A DNA stretch of 64,000 nucleotides from Bifidobacterium oedipodis (lineage in GTDB: Bacteria; Actinomycetota; Actinomycetes; Actinomycetales; Bifidobacteriaceae): positions 367,021-431,020 of the forward strand of contig NZ_JAAIII010000002.1 of assembly GCF_012932425.1 (NCBI RefSeq). The letters are read 5' to 3'. The notes beneath the pieces were generated by a model. It saw only the letters and a list, made by a program, of their open reading frames with translations. It was not told where the DNA came from and made no database searches. Shown piece after piece: positions 21,810 through 31,423 of this stretch. The position numbers and the translations under genes are program-made. Positions within the stretch are counted from its first letter, which is position 1. The number at the start of each line of letters is the position of its first letter.

Positions 21810-24800
21810 TCACTGGTATTCGGGCTCGTCGATAATCTGGTCTTCCTTGGCGGCCGCGTCGGGGCGGGCACCGATGTTGAAGCCAAGATCGTCGGAAGAG
21901 CTCACCGGATCGTCTTCCTCGTCCTTCATGTCGATGGCCACGCCTTCGGCGTTGAGCACCTCGACATTCAGCGACAGGGACTGCATTTCCTTCAGGAGCA
22001 CCTTGAACGACTCGGGGATGCCTGCCGGCGGCAGGTTATCGCCCTTGACGATGGCGCCGTAAACGCGCACGCGGCCGTCAACGTCATCGGACTTGGTGGT
22101 CATCATCTCGTGCAGCGTGTAGGCGGCACCGTAGGCCTCGAGGGCCCACACCTCCATCTCGCCGAAGCGCTGGCCACCGAACTGGGCTTTACCGCCCAGC
22201 GGCTGCTGGGTGATCATCGAGTACGGGCCGGTGGAGCGGGCGTGGATCTTGTCGTCGACCAGGTGGTGCAGCTTCAGCATGTACATATAGCCCACGGAGA
22301 TCGGCTTGCCGTAGGGCTCGCCGGTACGGCCGTCGAACAGCGTGGCCTTGCCGTCGGGGCCGACCAGACGGTCGCCGTCGCGGTTCGGCAGCGTGGTGGA
22401 CAGCAGGCCCTTAAGCACTTCAGGCTTAACACCATCGAACACCGGGGTGGCGGTCGGGGTGCCCGGCTCGGCCTTCTCGGCACCGGCAGGAATGTACTTC
22501 TTCCATTCGGCCTCAAGATTCGGGTCGAGGGAGATGTCCCAACCGGAGTGGGCGATCCAGCCGAGGTGCAGCTCAAGCACCTGACCGAGGTTCATTCGCG
22601 AAGGCACGCCCAGCGGGTTCAACATGATGTCGACCGGGGTACCGTCTGCAAGGAACGGCATATCCTCTTCGGGCAAGATGCGCGAGATGCAGCCCTTGTT
22701 GCCGTGACGGCCGGAGAGCTTATCGCCCACGGTGATCTTGCGGTGCTGGGCAATGTAGACGCGAATCATCTGGTTGACGCCGTTGGGCAGCTCGTCGCCG
22801 TCCTCCTCGGCATCCTCGCGGGTGATCTCCTTGACGCCGATGACGGTACCGGTCTCGCCGTGAGGCACACGCAGCGAGGTGTCACGCACTTCGCGGGACT
22901 TCTCGCCGAAGATGGCGCGCAGCAGGCGCTCTTCCGGAGTCAGTTCGGTCTCACCCTTCGGGGTGACCTTACCGACCAGGATGTCGCCGGCTTCAACCTC
23001 GGCACCGATGCGGATGATGCCGCGCTCGTCGAGGTTGGCCACCGCGTCCTCGCCGACGTTCGGCAGGTCGCGGGTGATCTCTTCGGCACCCAGCTTGGTT
23101 TCGCGGGCGTCGATCTCGTATTCCTCGATGTGGATGGAGCTCAGGGTGTCGTCCTGCACGAGGCGCTGGGAGATGATCACGGCGTCCTCGTAGTTGTAGC
23201 CGTTCCACGGCATGAAGGCGATGAGCAGGTTCTTGCCGAGGGCCAGTTCGCCCTTTTCGATGGCCGGACCATCGGCCAGCACGCTGCCGGCTTCCACACG
23301 TTCGCCGTCGTGGATGATCGGACGCTGGTTGTAGCAGGTGGTCTGGTTCGAACGCTGGAACTTGGCCAGCTTGTAGGAGCTGGTGGTGCCATCGTCGTTC
23401 ATCACGCGGATCAGGTCGGCGGAGACGTAGGTCACCACGCCATCCTTATCAGCCTTGATCACATCACCGGAATCATTGGCGGCGCGCCATTCGGAGCCGG
23501 TACCCACCAGCGGGCGCTCGGATTCGATCAGCGGCACGGCCTGACGCTGCATGTTGGTACCCATCAGCGCTCGGTGGCCCTCGTCGTGCTCCAGGAACGG
23601 AATCAGGGAGGCACCGAGGGAGACCATCTGGCGCGGGGAGACGTCCATGTAGTCCACGTCGGAGACGGGCACATCGACTGCCTCTTCCTCGCCCACTCGG
23701 GCAAGGGCGGACTTGGAAACGAAGTTGCCGTTCTTGTCCAGCTCCTGGTTGGCCTGGGCGATCACGTGGTCAAGATCGCGGTCGGCGGTCATGTACTCGA
23801 CCTCGTCGGTCACATGGCCGTCCACGACCTTGCGGTACGGGGTTTCGATGAAGCCGAACGGGTTCACGCGGCCGAAGGTTGCCAGCGAACCAATCAGACC
23901 GATGTTCGGGCCTTCAGGAGACTCGATCGGGCACATACGGCCGAAGTGGGACGGGTGCACGTCGCGCACCTCCATGGAGGCGCGGTCACGGCTCAGGCCG
24001 CCGGGGCCCAGAGCGGACAGACGACGCTTGTTCGTCACACCAGACAGCGGGTTGTTCTGATCCATGAACTGGCTCAGCTGGGAGGTGCCGAAGAACTCCT
24101 TGATGGTGGCGTTCACCGGACGAATGTTGATCAGGGACTGCGGGGTGATGGCCTCGGCGTCCTGCGTGGTCATACGCTCGCGCACCACGCGCTCCATACG
24201 GCTCAGGCCGGTGCGCAGCTGGTTCTGGATCAGCTCGCCGACCTGGCGGATACGACGGTTGCCGAAGTGATCGATATCATCCACGTCCACGCGCAGGTCC
24301 ACGTCCTCGCCGTTACGCTTGCCGGCGAAGGTCGACGCACCATCGTGCAGTGCCACCAGGTACTTGATAGTGGCGATGATGTCTTCGACATGCAGCGCAC
24401 GATCGTTGAAGTCGGCCTCAAGGCCCAGCTTGCGGTTGATCTTGTAGCGGCCCACGCGCGCCAGATCGTAGCGCTTGGTGTTGAAGTAGAAGGAATCCAG
24501 CAGGTTCTTGCCGGCCTCCGGCGTGGGGGTGTCGGCCGGGCGAATCTTGCGGTACAGATCGACCAGAGCCTCATCCTGGGTTTCCAGCGTCTCACGCTGC
24601 AGGGCATCGAGCACCAGCGGATAATCCTTGAACGCATCGGCGATCTCGGACTTAGTCATGCCGATGGCCATCAGGAACACGATGGCGGACTGCTTACGCT
24701 TGCGGTCCACGCGCACCTGCGGCTGATCCTTCTTATCGATCTCGAACTCAAGCCATGCACCGCGGCTCGGGATGATCTTCGCGCCGAAGACCTCCTTATC

Positions 24801-25373
24801 GGAGGTGCGATCCTGCTGGCGGTCGAAGTACACACCAGGAGAACGCACGAGCTGCGAAACAATCACACGCTCGGTGCCGCCGATGATGAAGGTGCCGTGC
24901 GGAGTCTGCAGCGGGAAGTCGCCCATGAACACGGTCTGGGATTTGATTTCGCCGGTGTCGCCGTTCTCGAACTCGGCGTTCACGTACAGCGGTGCGGAGT
25001 AGGTGTAGTCCTTCTCCTTGCATTCCTGCACGGTGTGGCGCGGCTCCTCGAAATACGGATCCGAGAAGGTCAGGCTCATGGTCTGGGCGAAGTTCTCAAT
25101 CGGAGAGATCTCGTTGAAGACCTCATCGAGGCCGGAGACGTGCGGCACGGTGTTGGTGCCGTTGGCCTCATCCTCGGCAACGCGCTTCTTCCAGCGGTCG
25201 GCACCGATCAGCCAATCGAAGCTGTCGGTCTGCACGCCCAGCAGGTAGGGCACGTCAATGGGTTCCTTGATGGAACCGAAGTTCACGCGGTCCGACGCCT
25301 TGTGCAGATCAATGTCGTGCTGGTCGGCGCGCGCGATGATGGTGGTGGTGTTCGTCGTAGCTGTGTTAGCCAA
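21810..25373 (-). CDS. rpoB: DNA-directed RNA polymerase beta subunit
   Basis: A 1187-residue beta subunit, the target of rifampicin-type inhibitors; the rifampicin-binding region reads [19 protein letters not shown] followed by [16 protein letters not shown] sequence (here [13 protein letters not shown]). The C-terminal region [20 protein letters not shown] is intact. I place the start at the TTG at 25373: AAGGAA sits at good distance upstream and the protein then begins [18 protein letters not shown], the usual family start. The frame is open with an ATG at 25484, but the extra 37 residues do not resemble RpoB. It is the first gene of rpoB-rpoC. Confidence 0.97.
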   Translation of the reverse strand: MANTATTNTTTIIARADQHDIDLHKASDRVNFGSIKEPIDVPYLLGVQTDSFDWLIGADRWKKRVAEDEANGTNTVPHVSGLDEVFNEISPIENFAQTMSLTFSDPYFEEPRHTVQECKEKDYTYSAPLYVNAEFENGDTGEIKSQTVFMGDFPLQTPHGTFIIGGTERVIVSQLVRSPGVYFDRQQDRTSDKEVFGAKIIPSRGAWLEFEIDKKDQPQVRVDRKRKQSAIVFLMAIGMTKSEIADAFKDYPLVLDALQRETLETQDEALVDLYRKIRPADTPTPEAGKNLLDSFYFNTKRYDLARVGRYKINRKLGLEADFNDRALHVEDIIATIKYLVALHDGASTFAGKRNGEDVDLRVDVDDIDHFGNRRIRQVGELIQNQLRTGLSRMERVVRERMTTQDAEAITPQSLINIRPVNATIKEFFGTSQLSQFMDQNNPLSGVTNKRRLSALGPGGLSRDRASMEVRDVHPSHFGRMCPIESPEGPNIGLIGSLATFGRVNPFGFIETPYRKVVDGHVTDEVEYMTADRDLDHVIAQANQELDKNGNFVSKSALARVGEEEAVDVPVSDVDYMDVSPRQMVSLGASLIPFLEHDEGHRALMGTNMQRQAVPLIESERPLVGTGSEWRAANDSGDVIKADKDGVVTYVSADLIRVMNDDGTTSSYKLAKFQRSNQTTCYNQRPIIHDGERVEAGSVLADGPAIEKGELALGKNLLIAFMPWNGYNYEDAVIISQRLVQDDTLSSIHIEEYEIDARETKLGAEEITRDLPNVGEDAVANLDERGIIRIGAEVEAGDILVGKVTPKGETELTPEERLLRAIFGEKSREVRDTSLRVPHGETGTVIGVKEITREDAEEDGDELPNGVNQMIRVYIAQHRKITVGDKLSGRHGNKGCISRILPEEDMPFLADGTPVDIMLNPLGVPSRMNLGQVLELHLGWIAHSGWDISLDPNLEAEWKKYIPAGAEKAEPGTPTATPVFDGVKPEVLKGLLSTTLPNRDGDRLVGPDGKATLFDGRTGEPYGKPISVGYMYMLKLHHLVDDKIHARSTGPYSMITQQPLGGKAQFGGQRFGEMEVWALEAYGAAYTLHEMMTTKSDDVDGRVRVYGAIVKGDNLPPAGIPESFKVLLKEMQSLSLNVEVLNAEGVAIDMKDEEDDPVSSSDDLGFNIGARPDAAAKEDQIIDEPEYQ

Positions 25374-25586
25374 TGGACGTTCCTTATCGCTCGCTAATTG
25401 AAGTAATTCCCCGGGGAGCGCCGGCGTGGCCACCATATGCCTACGCGGGCGCTTCATCGTCGTAGTATGCCCGCAATATGACATACCTCATACAAAGTCA
25501 TAAGTATATTGTGGTGCCTTGACTATATTGTGTTGGCGATTCTTTGTTCATTCAACAGCTTTGTTGTTGTTCTTGTGGCGTGTGGC

Positions 25587-25676
25587 GCGGGAGGTCGGCG
25601 TATCCTGTTCGCGGGATCGCTCCAGGCCGCTCGGGCCAAGCTTTACGCCCGCGAACAGGATACGCCGACCTCCCGC
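25587..25676. repeat. Perfect 29-bp inverted repeat upstream of rpoB
   Basis: The arm at 25587-25615 (starting GCGGGAGGTCGGCG) is exactly complementary to 25648-25676, with a 32-nt loop. It lies between the stop of the membrane-anchored unknown gene and the rpoB start, about 215 bp upstream of the latter. There is no T-run on either side. It may act as a terminator-like structure insulating rpoB, a processing site, or the remnant of a small element. The rest of 25374-25715 is non-coding and should contain the rpoB promoter, which I could not pin down. Confidence 0.9.
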
Positions 25677-25715
25677 TTACTTGGCGCTAGTTGGTTGCTT
25701 TCTAGCACTAGCTGG

Positions 25716-26405
25716 CTATTGCACGGTGAAAACTACTTGTTCGGATTTGACTTTGGGGTTGTCTTTTAGGCTGAGCTGAGCCACGTAGGTGCCGGGATTG
25801 ACTTTGGCCCAGGTGTCTTCGTCAGTGCATTCGGTCAGTGTGGCGTTGGCGTTGGTGTTCCAGTCGATTTTCTGCGAGTCCTTGTCGCCCTTGGCCATCA
25901 GCAGCATGCGCGCATCGACTTCGCACACGTCGGAGCGATAAATCGTCTCGTTGCCTGAGGTGATCGTCAGCACACGATTGGAGTCGGAGCCATCCACTAG
26001 GCATGAACCGGATCCTTCATACACCATGCCGGCTGTGAACTGCATCGTGCCGCCGACTCCAACGGATTGGGAGGCAGCAGTCAGCTGCAAAGTCAGGTCT
26101 TTCGCCGAGCAGTCTGTAATGCCGCTTTTCTTGACGCTATTCGGTTCGGGCACACTATCGCGCGAAATCGCATACACCTCGTCGTGGCGTATCACCGTAC
26201 CGATGGCCGCGAACCCACGCGACAGGCTATACACGCAAAACACCACCAGCGCGAGCGACACCACCAGCGCAACGCCCACAACAATGCGGCGGCGGCGATA
26301 TATCGCCCGCTGCCTTTTGCTGAGCTTGCGCTTGCCGCGCTTGCTACGCGACTTGCTATTCTTGCCGCCCTTGACCGGCCGGCTCCCACGAAACTGCTGT
26401 GCCAT
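25716..26405 (-). CDS. Membrane-anchored protein of unknown function
   Basis: A protein of 229 residues (240 if the ATG at 26438 is used). It has a very basic cytoplasmic head (repeated KRGKRK, KRQRAIYRRRR), one transmembrane helix (about residues 40-62, VVGVALVVSLALVVFCVYSL) and an extracellular domain with four Cys that looks like a small beta-sandwich, ending GTYVAQLSLKD. I do not recognise a named family with certainty. Neither possible start has a good Shine-Dalgarno sequence. It follows mutY on the same strand, 76 nt downstream from its stop, and precedes rpoB. An envelope sensor or anchor role is only inference. Confidence 0.75.
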   Translation of the reverse strand: MAQQFRGSRPVKGGKNSKSRSKRGKRKLSKRQRAIYRRRRIVVGVALVVSLALVVFCVYSLSRGFAAIGTVIRHDEVYAISRDSVPEPNSVKKSGITDCSAKDLTLQLTAASQSVGVGGTMQFTAGMVYEGSGSCLVDGSDSNRVLTITSGNETIYRSDVCEVDARMLLMAKGDKDSQKIDWNTNANATLTECTDEDTWAKVNPGTYVAQLSLKDNPKVKSEQVVFTVQ

Positions 26406-26481
26406 AACGGTTTTAAGTGTATGGGTGACTCCTGTCATCCGACGCGCCTATGGTCTGATTTTCACAGGTTATTTCAAGCCT

Positions 26482-27369
26482 TTATTGCGGCAGGCTCAAC
26501 GACCCATCAGCATGGATATCGATCAGCCCATCTTCATCCAAACCGGCGATACAGGAGGCTAGCTGCCCTTGATCCGACCACAGTAGGTTGGCGGTTGTTC
26601 TTTCCAACGTTGTTCCGGCTGGCATATCACGCAAAGCGGCAAGCACAATGCCGCGCACTTGGCGATCCGTACCCTGGAATCGTTGACGCGGTCGAGTGCG
26701 CCGCTCCCCCAGCCCCGGCCGCCCAGCTTCAAGAAACATGCACTGTTCAGCAATCGGGCAGGCATTGCACAGGGGCGTCTTGGCGGTGCAGATTACGGCG
26801 CCCAATTCCATTACCGATTGATTCCATGTCACTGTGGGCTTACTAGCGCCATCAATCGGATCATTGGGCAGTACGGCGTTGGCGAGTTCACGTTCGGCTG
26901 CGCTGGCTGAGCCGCCTAATGACTCTTTGCCAAGAAACACACGGCTGAGCACACGGCGGATATTCGTGTCGATTACAGCGATGCGTTTACCAAATGCGAA
27001 GCTCAGCACGGCCGACGCCGTGTAGTCGCCGACGCCGGGCAACGCCACCAGCTCGTCATAAGTGCGTGGCAATTCGTCGCGATAGTCGTGGGCAACGACC
27101 TGTGCGCATTCCTGCAATCGCAGCGCGCGGCGCGGGTAGCCGAGACGACCCCACATGGTGATGACCTCGGCCTTGGGCGCGGCGGCGAGCGCTGCCGCAT
27201 CCGGCCAACGATCCATCCAAGCAGACCAATACGGCACCACCCGACTCATCTGTGTTTGTTGGCTCATCACCTCGGAAACCAAGACGCCCCACGGCGTTGC
27301 CCTGCCAAACCGCCACGGCAGATCACGAGCGTTTGCCTCCCACCAAGCCGCAAGACGCGTCGCCACCAT
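26482..27369 (-). CDS. mutY: Adenine DNA glycosylase MutY
   Basis: A 295-residue base-excision repair enzyme that removes A mispaired with 8-oxoguanine. Catalytic Glu33 lies in SEVMSQQTQ, the helix-hairpin-helix reads LPGVGDYTASA, and catalytic Asp134 lies in VIDTNIRRV. The 4Fe-4S cluster ligands are C194-x6-C201-x2-C204-x5-C210. A shortened NUDIX-like C-terminal domain follows. The frame continues upstream to 27450, but those 27 residues are encoded by a REP-like repeat (27387-27430), so I start at the ATG 27369, where the protein begins exactly like the family (ATRLAAWWEANARDLPWRF). GAGGAA lies 12 nt upstream. It is divergent from trmL. Confidence 0.93.
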   Translation of the reverse strand: MVATRLAAWWEANARDLPWRFGRATPWGVLVSEVMSQQTQMSRVVPYWSAWMDRWPDAAALAAAPKAEVITMWGRLGYPRRALRLQECAQVVAHDYRDELPRTYDELVALPGVGDYTASAVLSFAFGKRIAVIDTNIRRVLSRVFLGKESLGGSASAAERELANAVLPNDPIDGASKPTVTWNQSVMELGAVICTAKTPLCNACPIAEQCMFLEAGRPGLGERRTRPRQRFQGTDRQVRGIVLAALRDMPAGTTLERTTANLLWSDQGQLASCIAGLDEDGLIDIHADGSLSLPQ

Positions 27370-27386
27370 TCGAACATGCACTTCCT

Positions 27387-27430
27387 CGTCATTCCGAGCG
27401 GAGAGCGAAGCTCGGAGTCGAGAAATCTCA
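27387..27430. repeat. REP-like dispersed element at the 5' end of mutY
   Basis: The sequence starts CGTCATTCCGAGCGGAGAGC and ends GAGTCGAGAAATC. It matches the elements at 58253-58352 in both its first 14 bases and its end. It occupies the mutY/trmL divergent gap and supplies the apparent extra residues upstream of mutY. Confidence 0.8.
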
Positions 27431-27453
27431 TACGCAGTGTCGTTCATCATTCA

Positions 27454-27459
27454 TATTCT
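27454..27459 (+). promoter_or_regulatory. -10-like hexamer of trmL (possible leaderless transcript)
   Basis: TATTCT ends 8 nt before the trmL ATG, with no Shine-Dalgarno sequence in between. Transcription starting 6-7 nt downstream of the hexamer would begin at or beside the start codon. Confidence 0.45.
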
Positions 27460-27467
27460 TAGCAGCT

Positions 27468-28112
27468 ATGACGAACGACATGAAACGCCCCGAAGAGGCA
27501 CAAGTCGAGAAAATGTTCGAGTACGGCTATCGCAAGTCGAACTACGGCCCTGACGAGTTGGTGACCGATGCGCACGGCAATCCGATTTCCGTGGTCGATG
27601 CGATGCTTACCGCCGAAAAGGCCGCGGCCACTGAAACTGTGACCCCGCACCTGTGCTATTACAGCCCGCGTATTCCGGGCAATACCGGTTCGGCAATCCG
27701 TCTGTGCGCGGTGACCGGCACGATTCTGCACTTGGTTGAGCCGCTGGGCTTCAACTTGCGCGATACGAAACTGCGTCGAGCGGGGCTTGATTATCACGAT
27801 ATGGCGCATGTGGTGCTGCACCCGAATTTTGAGAATCTGGTGGAATCGATGCCGGATTCGCGCATCATTGCGTTCACCGCGCATGCCACCAAGCTGTACA
27901 CAGAAGTGGAATACCGTCCGACCGATATTCTGCTGTTTGGCCCGGAACCGGGCGATATTCCCGATCCGATGGATATTATGGCCGGCCCGCATGTGGCCGA
28001 GCAGGTGCGACTGCCAATGCGCCCATCCCTACGCTCCCTGAACCTGACGAATTGCGCGTCCATCGCCATCTATGAAGCTTGGCGCCAGCTCAACTTCGCC
28101 GGCGGAAAGTAA
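27468..28112 (+). CDS. trmL: tRNA (cytidine/uridine-34 2'-O)-methyltransferase, TrmL-like SPOUT enzyme
   Basis: A 214-residue protein with the SPOUT methyltransferase fold, predicted to methylate the wobble ribose of tRNA using S-adenosylmethionine. The family motifs are PRIPGNTGSAIRLCAVTG near the start of the catalytic domain, a central LLFGPEPGDIP motif (family: FGxExxGLP) and the C-terminal knot region RSLNLTNCASIAIYEAWRQ. About 55 residues precede the catalytic domain, which is longer than E. coli TrmL. The ATG at 27468 has no Shine-Dalgarno sequence but a -10-like TATTCT 8 nt upstream; a second ATG is at 27480. Confidence 0.9.
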   Translation: MTNDMKRPEEAQVEKMFEYGYRKSNYGPDELVTDAHGNPISVVDAMLTAEKAAATETVTPHLCYYSPRIPGNTGSAIRLCAVTGTILHLVEPLGFNLRDTKLRRAGLDYHDMAHVVLHPNFENLVESMPDSRIIAFTAHATKLYTEVEYRPTDILLFGPEPGDIPDPMDIMAGPHVAEQVRLPMRPSLRSLNLTNCASIAIYEAWRQLNFAGGK

Positions 28113-28119
28113 ACGAAAT

Positions 28120-28154
28120 GAGTCCGGGGTGTCTGAAGAGGCACACCCGGACTC
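28120..28154. terminator. Hairpin between convergent trmL and UPF0210 genes
   Basis: GAGTCCGGGGTGT pairs with ACACCCGGACTC (one bulged base) around a 9-nt loop. It lies just after the trmL stop and before the end of the convergent gene, so it may serve both. The following T-rich stretch is weak. Confidence 0.6.
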
Positions 28155-28188
28155 GTCGTTTAAGATCACTGCCAGAACTTAAATACTG

Positions 28189-29553
28189 TCAGTTCTTGAA
28201 GGAGTGGATCGGGGCAGGAATACGACCACCGCGGGTCACGAACGCCTCGCAGCTGGCACGATTAACCGGCATAATCGGCGCATAGCCCATCAGGCCACCG
28301 AAGTTGGCCATTTCGCCCACGCCCTTGCCGGCAACCGGAATCACGCGCACGGCGGTGGTTTTCTGGTTGACCATACCGATGGCGGCTTCGTCGGCGATCA
28401 GGCCGGAAATCGTGGCGGCAGTGGTGTCGCCCGGAATCGCGATCATGTCGAGCCCCACCGAACACACGCAGGTCATGGCTTCAAGCTTCTCCAGTGTCAG
28501 GCAGCCGGAGGAAGCGGCGTCGATCATGTTCTTATCTTCGGAGACAGGGATGAACGCGCCGGACAGACCACCCACATACGAGGACGCCATAATGCCGCCC
28601 TTCTTGACCTGATCGTTGAGCATTGCCAACGCGGCGGTAGTGCCGGGCGCGCCGACCTGCTCCAGGCCGATCTTCTCAAGCACTTCGCCCACCGAATCGC
28701 CCACGGCCGGAGTCGGAGCAAGCGACAGGTCGATAATGCCGAAGGGAATGCCGAGGCGACGGGACGCCTCCTGGGCTACCAGCTGACCCACGCGCGTGAT
28801 CTTGAACGCGGTGCGCTTAATCGTCTCGCACAGGAATTCGAAATCCTTGCCCTTGGCTTCGTCCAGAGCGCGGGAAACAACGCCCGGGCCGGAAACACCG
28901 ACGTTGATCACAGCGTCGCCTTCGGTTACGCCGTGGAATCCACCAGCCATGAACGGATTGTCGTCAGGCACGTTGCAGAAGGCCACGAACTTGACGCAAC
29001 CATAGGAGTCGTTGTCGGCCGTGCGTTCGGCGATGGCCTTGATGATATGGCCGAGCAGTTCGACCGCGTTCATATCGATGCCGGTTTTGGTCGAGCCGAC
29101 ATTCACCGACGAGCAGACGATGTCGGTTTCGCTCAGCGCCTGCGGCAGGGATTTGATGAGCAGCTCCTCGGCCGGAGTCATGGCCTTGGAGACGAGCGCG
29201 GAGTAACCGCCGATCAGATCAACGCCGACTTCCTTGGCCGCGCGATCCAGAGCGTGCGCGATTTTGACGAAGTCTTCGGAGCTTTTGCAGCTTGAGGCAC
29301 CGACCAGCGAAATCGGGGTAACAGTGATGCGCTTATTGACGATCGGGATGCCGTAGTCACGTTCGATGGCCTTGCCGGTGGACACCAGATCCTTGGCGTA
29401 GGTGGTGATTTTGCGGTAAATGTTGTCGCAGGTTTCGTCCACGGAGTCCGCCGCACAGTCCAGCAGCGAAATGCCCATGGTGATGGTGCGTACGTCGAGC
29501 TTTTCCTGCTCGATCATCTTGTTGGTCTCGTGGACCTCCATGATATTCAGCAT
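28189..29553 (-). CDS. UPF0210 (DUF711/PFL) family protein
   Basis: A 454-residue conserved protein of the UPF0210/DUF711 family, whose biochemical role is not established. Characteristic stretches are [15 protein letters not shown] near the N-terminus, [14 protein letters not shown] in the middle and [21 protein letters not shown] at the end. The ATG at 29553 follows GAAAGGAT. It is 21 nt downstream of the ACT-domain gene, which is the conserved pairing for this family in many bacteria. The gene pair is probably one operon. A ligand-sensing role for the ACT partner is inference. Confidence 0.92.
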   Translation of the reverse strand: MLNIMEVHETNKMIEQEKLDVRTITMGISLLDCAADSVDETCDNIYRKITTYAKDLVSTGKAIERDYGIPIVNKRITVTPISLVGASSCKSSEDFVKIAHALDRAAKEVGVDLIGGYSALVSKAMTPAEELLIKSLPQALSETDIVCSSVNVGSTKTGIDMNAVELLGHIIKAIAERTADNDSYGCVKFVAFCNVPDDNPFMAGGFHGVTEGDAVINVGVSGPGVVSRALDEAKGKDFEFLCETIKRTAFKITRVGQLVAQEASRRLGIPFGIIDLSLAPTPAVGDSVGEVLEKIGLEQVGAPGTTAALAMLNDQVKKGGIMASSYVGGLSGAFIPVSEDKNMIDAASSGCLTLEKLEAMTCVCSVGLDMIAIPGDTTAATISGLIADEAAIGMVNQKTTAVRVIPVAGKGVGEMANFGGLMGYAPIMPVNRASCEAFVTRGGRIPAPIHSFKN

Positions 29554-29574
29554 GGTGTCAAATCCTTTCGAGAC

Positions 29575-29847
29575 TCAGATACGGTGCATCTTGGTGAAGA
29601 TTTCCTCGCGCTGGCAGCGAATGCGCACGCCGATGTCGTCGCCGAGATCCTCCAGATTGCCGACCATCGCACCGAAATCCTTATCGGCATTGGCATAATC
29701 GACAATCATCATCATGTTGAAGAATCCGTCGATGATGGTCTGCGAAATATCCAGCACGTTGACATTGTGCTGAGACAGGTAGGTGCACACGCGCGCGATG
29801 ATGCCAACCGTATCCTGGCCGACAACGGTGATGATTGCCTTATTCAT
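29575..29847 (-). CDS. ACT domain protein, UPF0237 family
   Basis: A 90-residue single ACT domain: MNKAIITVVGQDTVGIIARV, then VLDISQTIIDGFFNMMMIVDY. ACT domains bind small ligands, often amino acids, and GcvR-type proteins of this kind regulate by binding other proteins. The ATG at 29847 follows AAGGGAG. It is the first gene of a two-gene unit with the UPF0210 gene. Confidence 0.93.
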   Translation of the reverse strand: MNKAIITVVGQDTVGIIARVCTYLSQHNVNVLDISQTIIDGFFNMMMIVDYANADKDFGAMVGNLEDLGDDIGVRIRCQREEIFTKMHRI

Positions 29848-29904
29848 GGGACTCCCTTGATATCCGAAAACAGACGGTTTTCCCAGTATAAAAGTCAGAT
29901 AAGA

Positions 29905-29938
29905 AAAGCTCCCGTTTCCATTCCAAAACGGGAGCTTT
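29905..29938 (-). terminator. Rho-independent terminator downstream of galK
   Basis: A perfect 13-bp stem (AAAGCTCCCGTTT with AAACGGGAGCTTT) has an 8-nt loop and is followed on the minus strand by TTCTTAT. It ends transcripts coming from the galactose operon through the tandem repeats, and separates it from the ACT-domain gene. Confidence 0.85.
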
Positions 29939-29957
29939 GCCACGGTATTACCGGATC

Positions 29958-30150
29958 ACGCTGCGACGTGCGTCATGCTTCGCGTGCTGAACCGTCAAGC
30001 GGAGGCCCCAGTGGGGCCTCCGTAGGTGAAGGGAGCAGCTACGCTGCGACGCGCGTCACGCCTCGCGTGCTGAACCGTCAAGCGGAGGCCCCAGTGGGGC
30101 CTCCGTAGGTGAAGGGAGCAGCTACGCTGCGACGCGCGTCACGCCTCGCG
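29958..30150. repeat. 83-bp tandem repeat, two copies plus a partial third inside galK
   Basis: Copies start at 29958, 30041 and 30124 (ACGCTGCGAC each time), a period of exactly 83 bp. Copies 1 and 2 differ at a few positions. Each full copy holds the hairpin GGAGGCCCC-AGT-GGGGCCTCC. The partial third copy covers the galK stop codon (30139-30141) and last codons, so the duplication seems to have arisen from the galK 3' end. Confidence 0.92.
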
Positions 30151-31389
30151 TGACGCGCTCGGAGCCGCATACGCAGCAAGAGCACGCGGCGCATGGAAGC
30201 CTTGGGCTTCGAATTCGTCGGCGATCTTCTGGGCGACTTCCTGAGAGCGGCCCTTATCCACCAGCGCGATGATGGAGCCGCCGAAGCCGCCGCCGGTCAT
30301 ACGCGCACCGTAGGCGCCGTTCTTGCGGGCCACGTCCACGGCCACGTCGAGTTCAGGCACGGTGACCTCGTAGTCCGCAGCCAGGGAATCGTGGGAGGCG
30401 TTGAACAGACGACCGGACGCCTCGATATCACCCTGTGCGAAGGCACGCACGAAGGAACGCACACGCTCGATCTCGGTGACCACGTGACGCACGCGCTTCT
30501 TCATGGTCTCATCATCCAGCGCATCCAGAGTCTCCTTCAGCGCCTGGAACTGATCGTCCGCCTTGGCAATGCCATCGGCGGTGACGCGCAGGTTGGCCAC
30601 GCCAAGGATGTCCGCGGCCTTTTCGCAGGTGGCGCAGCGCTCGGCGTACTGACCATCGTTGAGCTGGTGCGGTGCCTGGGTGTCAACCACCAGCAGCTCC
30701 AGACCATACTTGTCCAGGTCAAAGGCCTGCTGGGACACATTCTCCAGCGGGGTGAGTTCCGGACGGCAGTCGAGCAGCAGCGCGTGGCCTTCGGTGCAGC
30801 GCATGGAGGCGTTCTGGTCAAGGCCACCGGTGGAGGCACCGGCCATCTCGTTCTCCGACTTGATGGCGGCGTTGATCAGGGTCACACGACCAGCATCGGA
30901 GGAGCCGTAGCCCAGGCCATACACATCATCCAACGCCAGCGCGGTGGAGCAGGTCATGGCGGCCGAGGAGCTCAGGCCGCTGCCCAGCGGCACGCAGGAC
31001 GAGAATGCAGCGTCGAAGCCCTTCACCTGATCGAAGCCGGCTTCGCGCAGTGCCCAGGCCACGCCCACCGGATAGGCAGCCCAGCCGTCAACGCCCTGAG
31101 CCTTCAGTCCTTCAAGATCAGCCTCGGTCACCTTGTCGGGGGTGACTTCGGAGACCACGCGCACCTTGGTGTCTTCACGCGGCTTCAACGCGATGAAGGT
31201 GCGGTGCGGCAGGGCGATGGGCAGGCACAGGCCCGCATTGTAATCAGTGTGTTCTCCGATCAGGTTCACACGGCCGGGGGCACCCCACACGCCGGCGGGC
31301 TCTTCGCCAAAGGCCTTCACAAACAGATCGGTGGCGTTCTTCACGCCCTCGTCATGCGAGAGCGGCTCAATGAATTCAACAGCAGTCAT
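30139..31389 (-). CDS. galK: Galactokinase
   Basis: A 416-residue GHMP kinase that phosphorylates galactose to galactose 1-phosphate with ATP in the Leloir pathway. The galactokinase signature is GRVNLIGEHTDYNAGLCLP, the ATP-binding motif PLGSGLSSSAAM and the third motif MTGGGFGGSIIALV. The ATG at 31389 follows GAGG at 7 nt. It is the third gene of deoR-galT-galK, 34 nt after galT. The last residues (SASREA) are encoded within the start of a tandem repeat, which may have altered the original C-terminus. Confidence 0.97.
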   Translation of the reverse strand: MTAVEFIEPLSHDEGVKNATDLFVKAFGEEPAGVWGAPGRVNLIGEHTDYNAGLCLPIALPHRTFIALKPREDTKVRVVSEVTPDKVTEADLEGLKAQGVDGWAAYPVGVAWALREAGFDQVKGFDAAFSSCVPLGSGLSSSAAMTCSTALALDDVYGLGYGSSDAGRVTLINAAIKSENEMAGASTGGLDQNASMRCTEGHALLLDCRPELTPLENVSQQAFDLDKYGLELLVVDTQAPHQLNDGQYAERCATCEKAADILGVANLRVTADGIAKADDQFQALKETLDALDDETMKKRVRHVVTEIERVRSFVRAFAQGDIEASGRLFNASHDSLAADYEVTVPELDVAVDVARKNGAYGARMTGGGFGGSIIALVDKGRSQEVAQKIADEFEAQGFHAPRALAAYAAPSASREA

Positions 31390-31423
31390 TGCTTTACCTC
31401 ATTAATCCTGTTGTGAGTCCTGG

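Noticed and set aside
21747..25397. A very long open frame antisense to rpoB
   Set aside because: Same reason: it overlaps rpoB completely and its translated sequence is only a by-product of codon bias.
25374..25484. RpoB start at the ATG 25484
   Set aside because: The TTG at 25373 has a good ribosome binding site and gives the conserved N-terminus; the longer form adds unrelated residues.
27252..27467. Longer TrmL start
   Set aside because: The upstream 72 codons overlap the MutY coding sequence and the REP element on the other strand.
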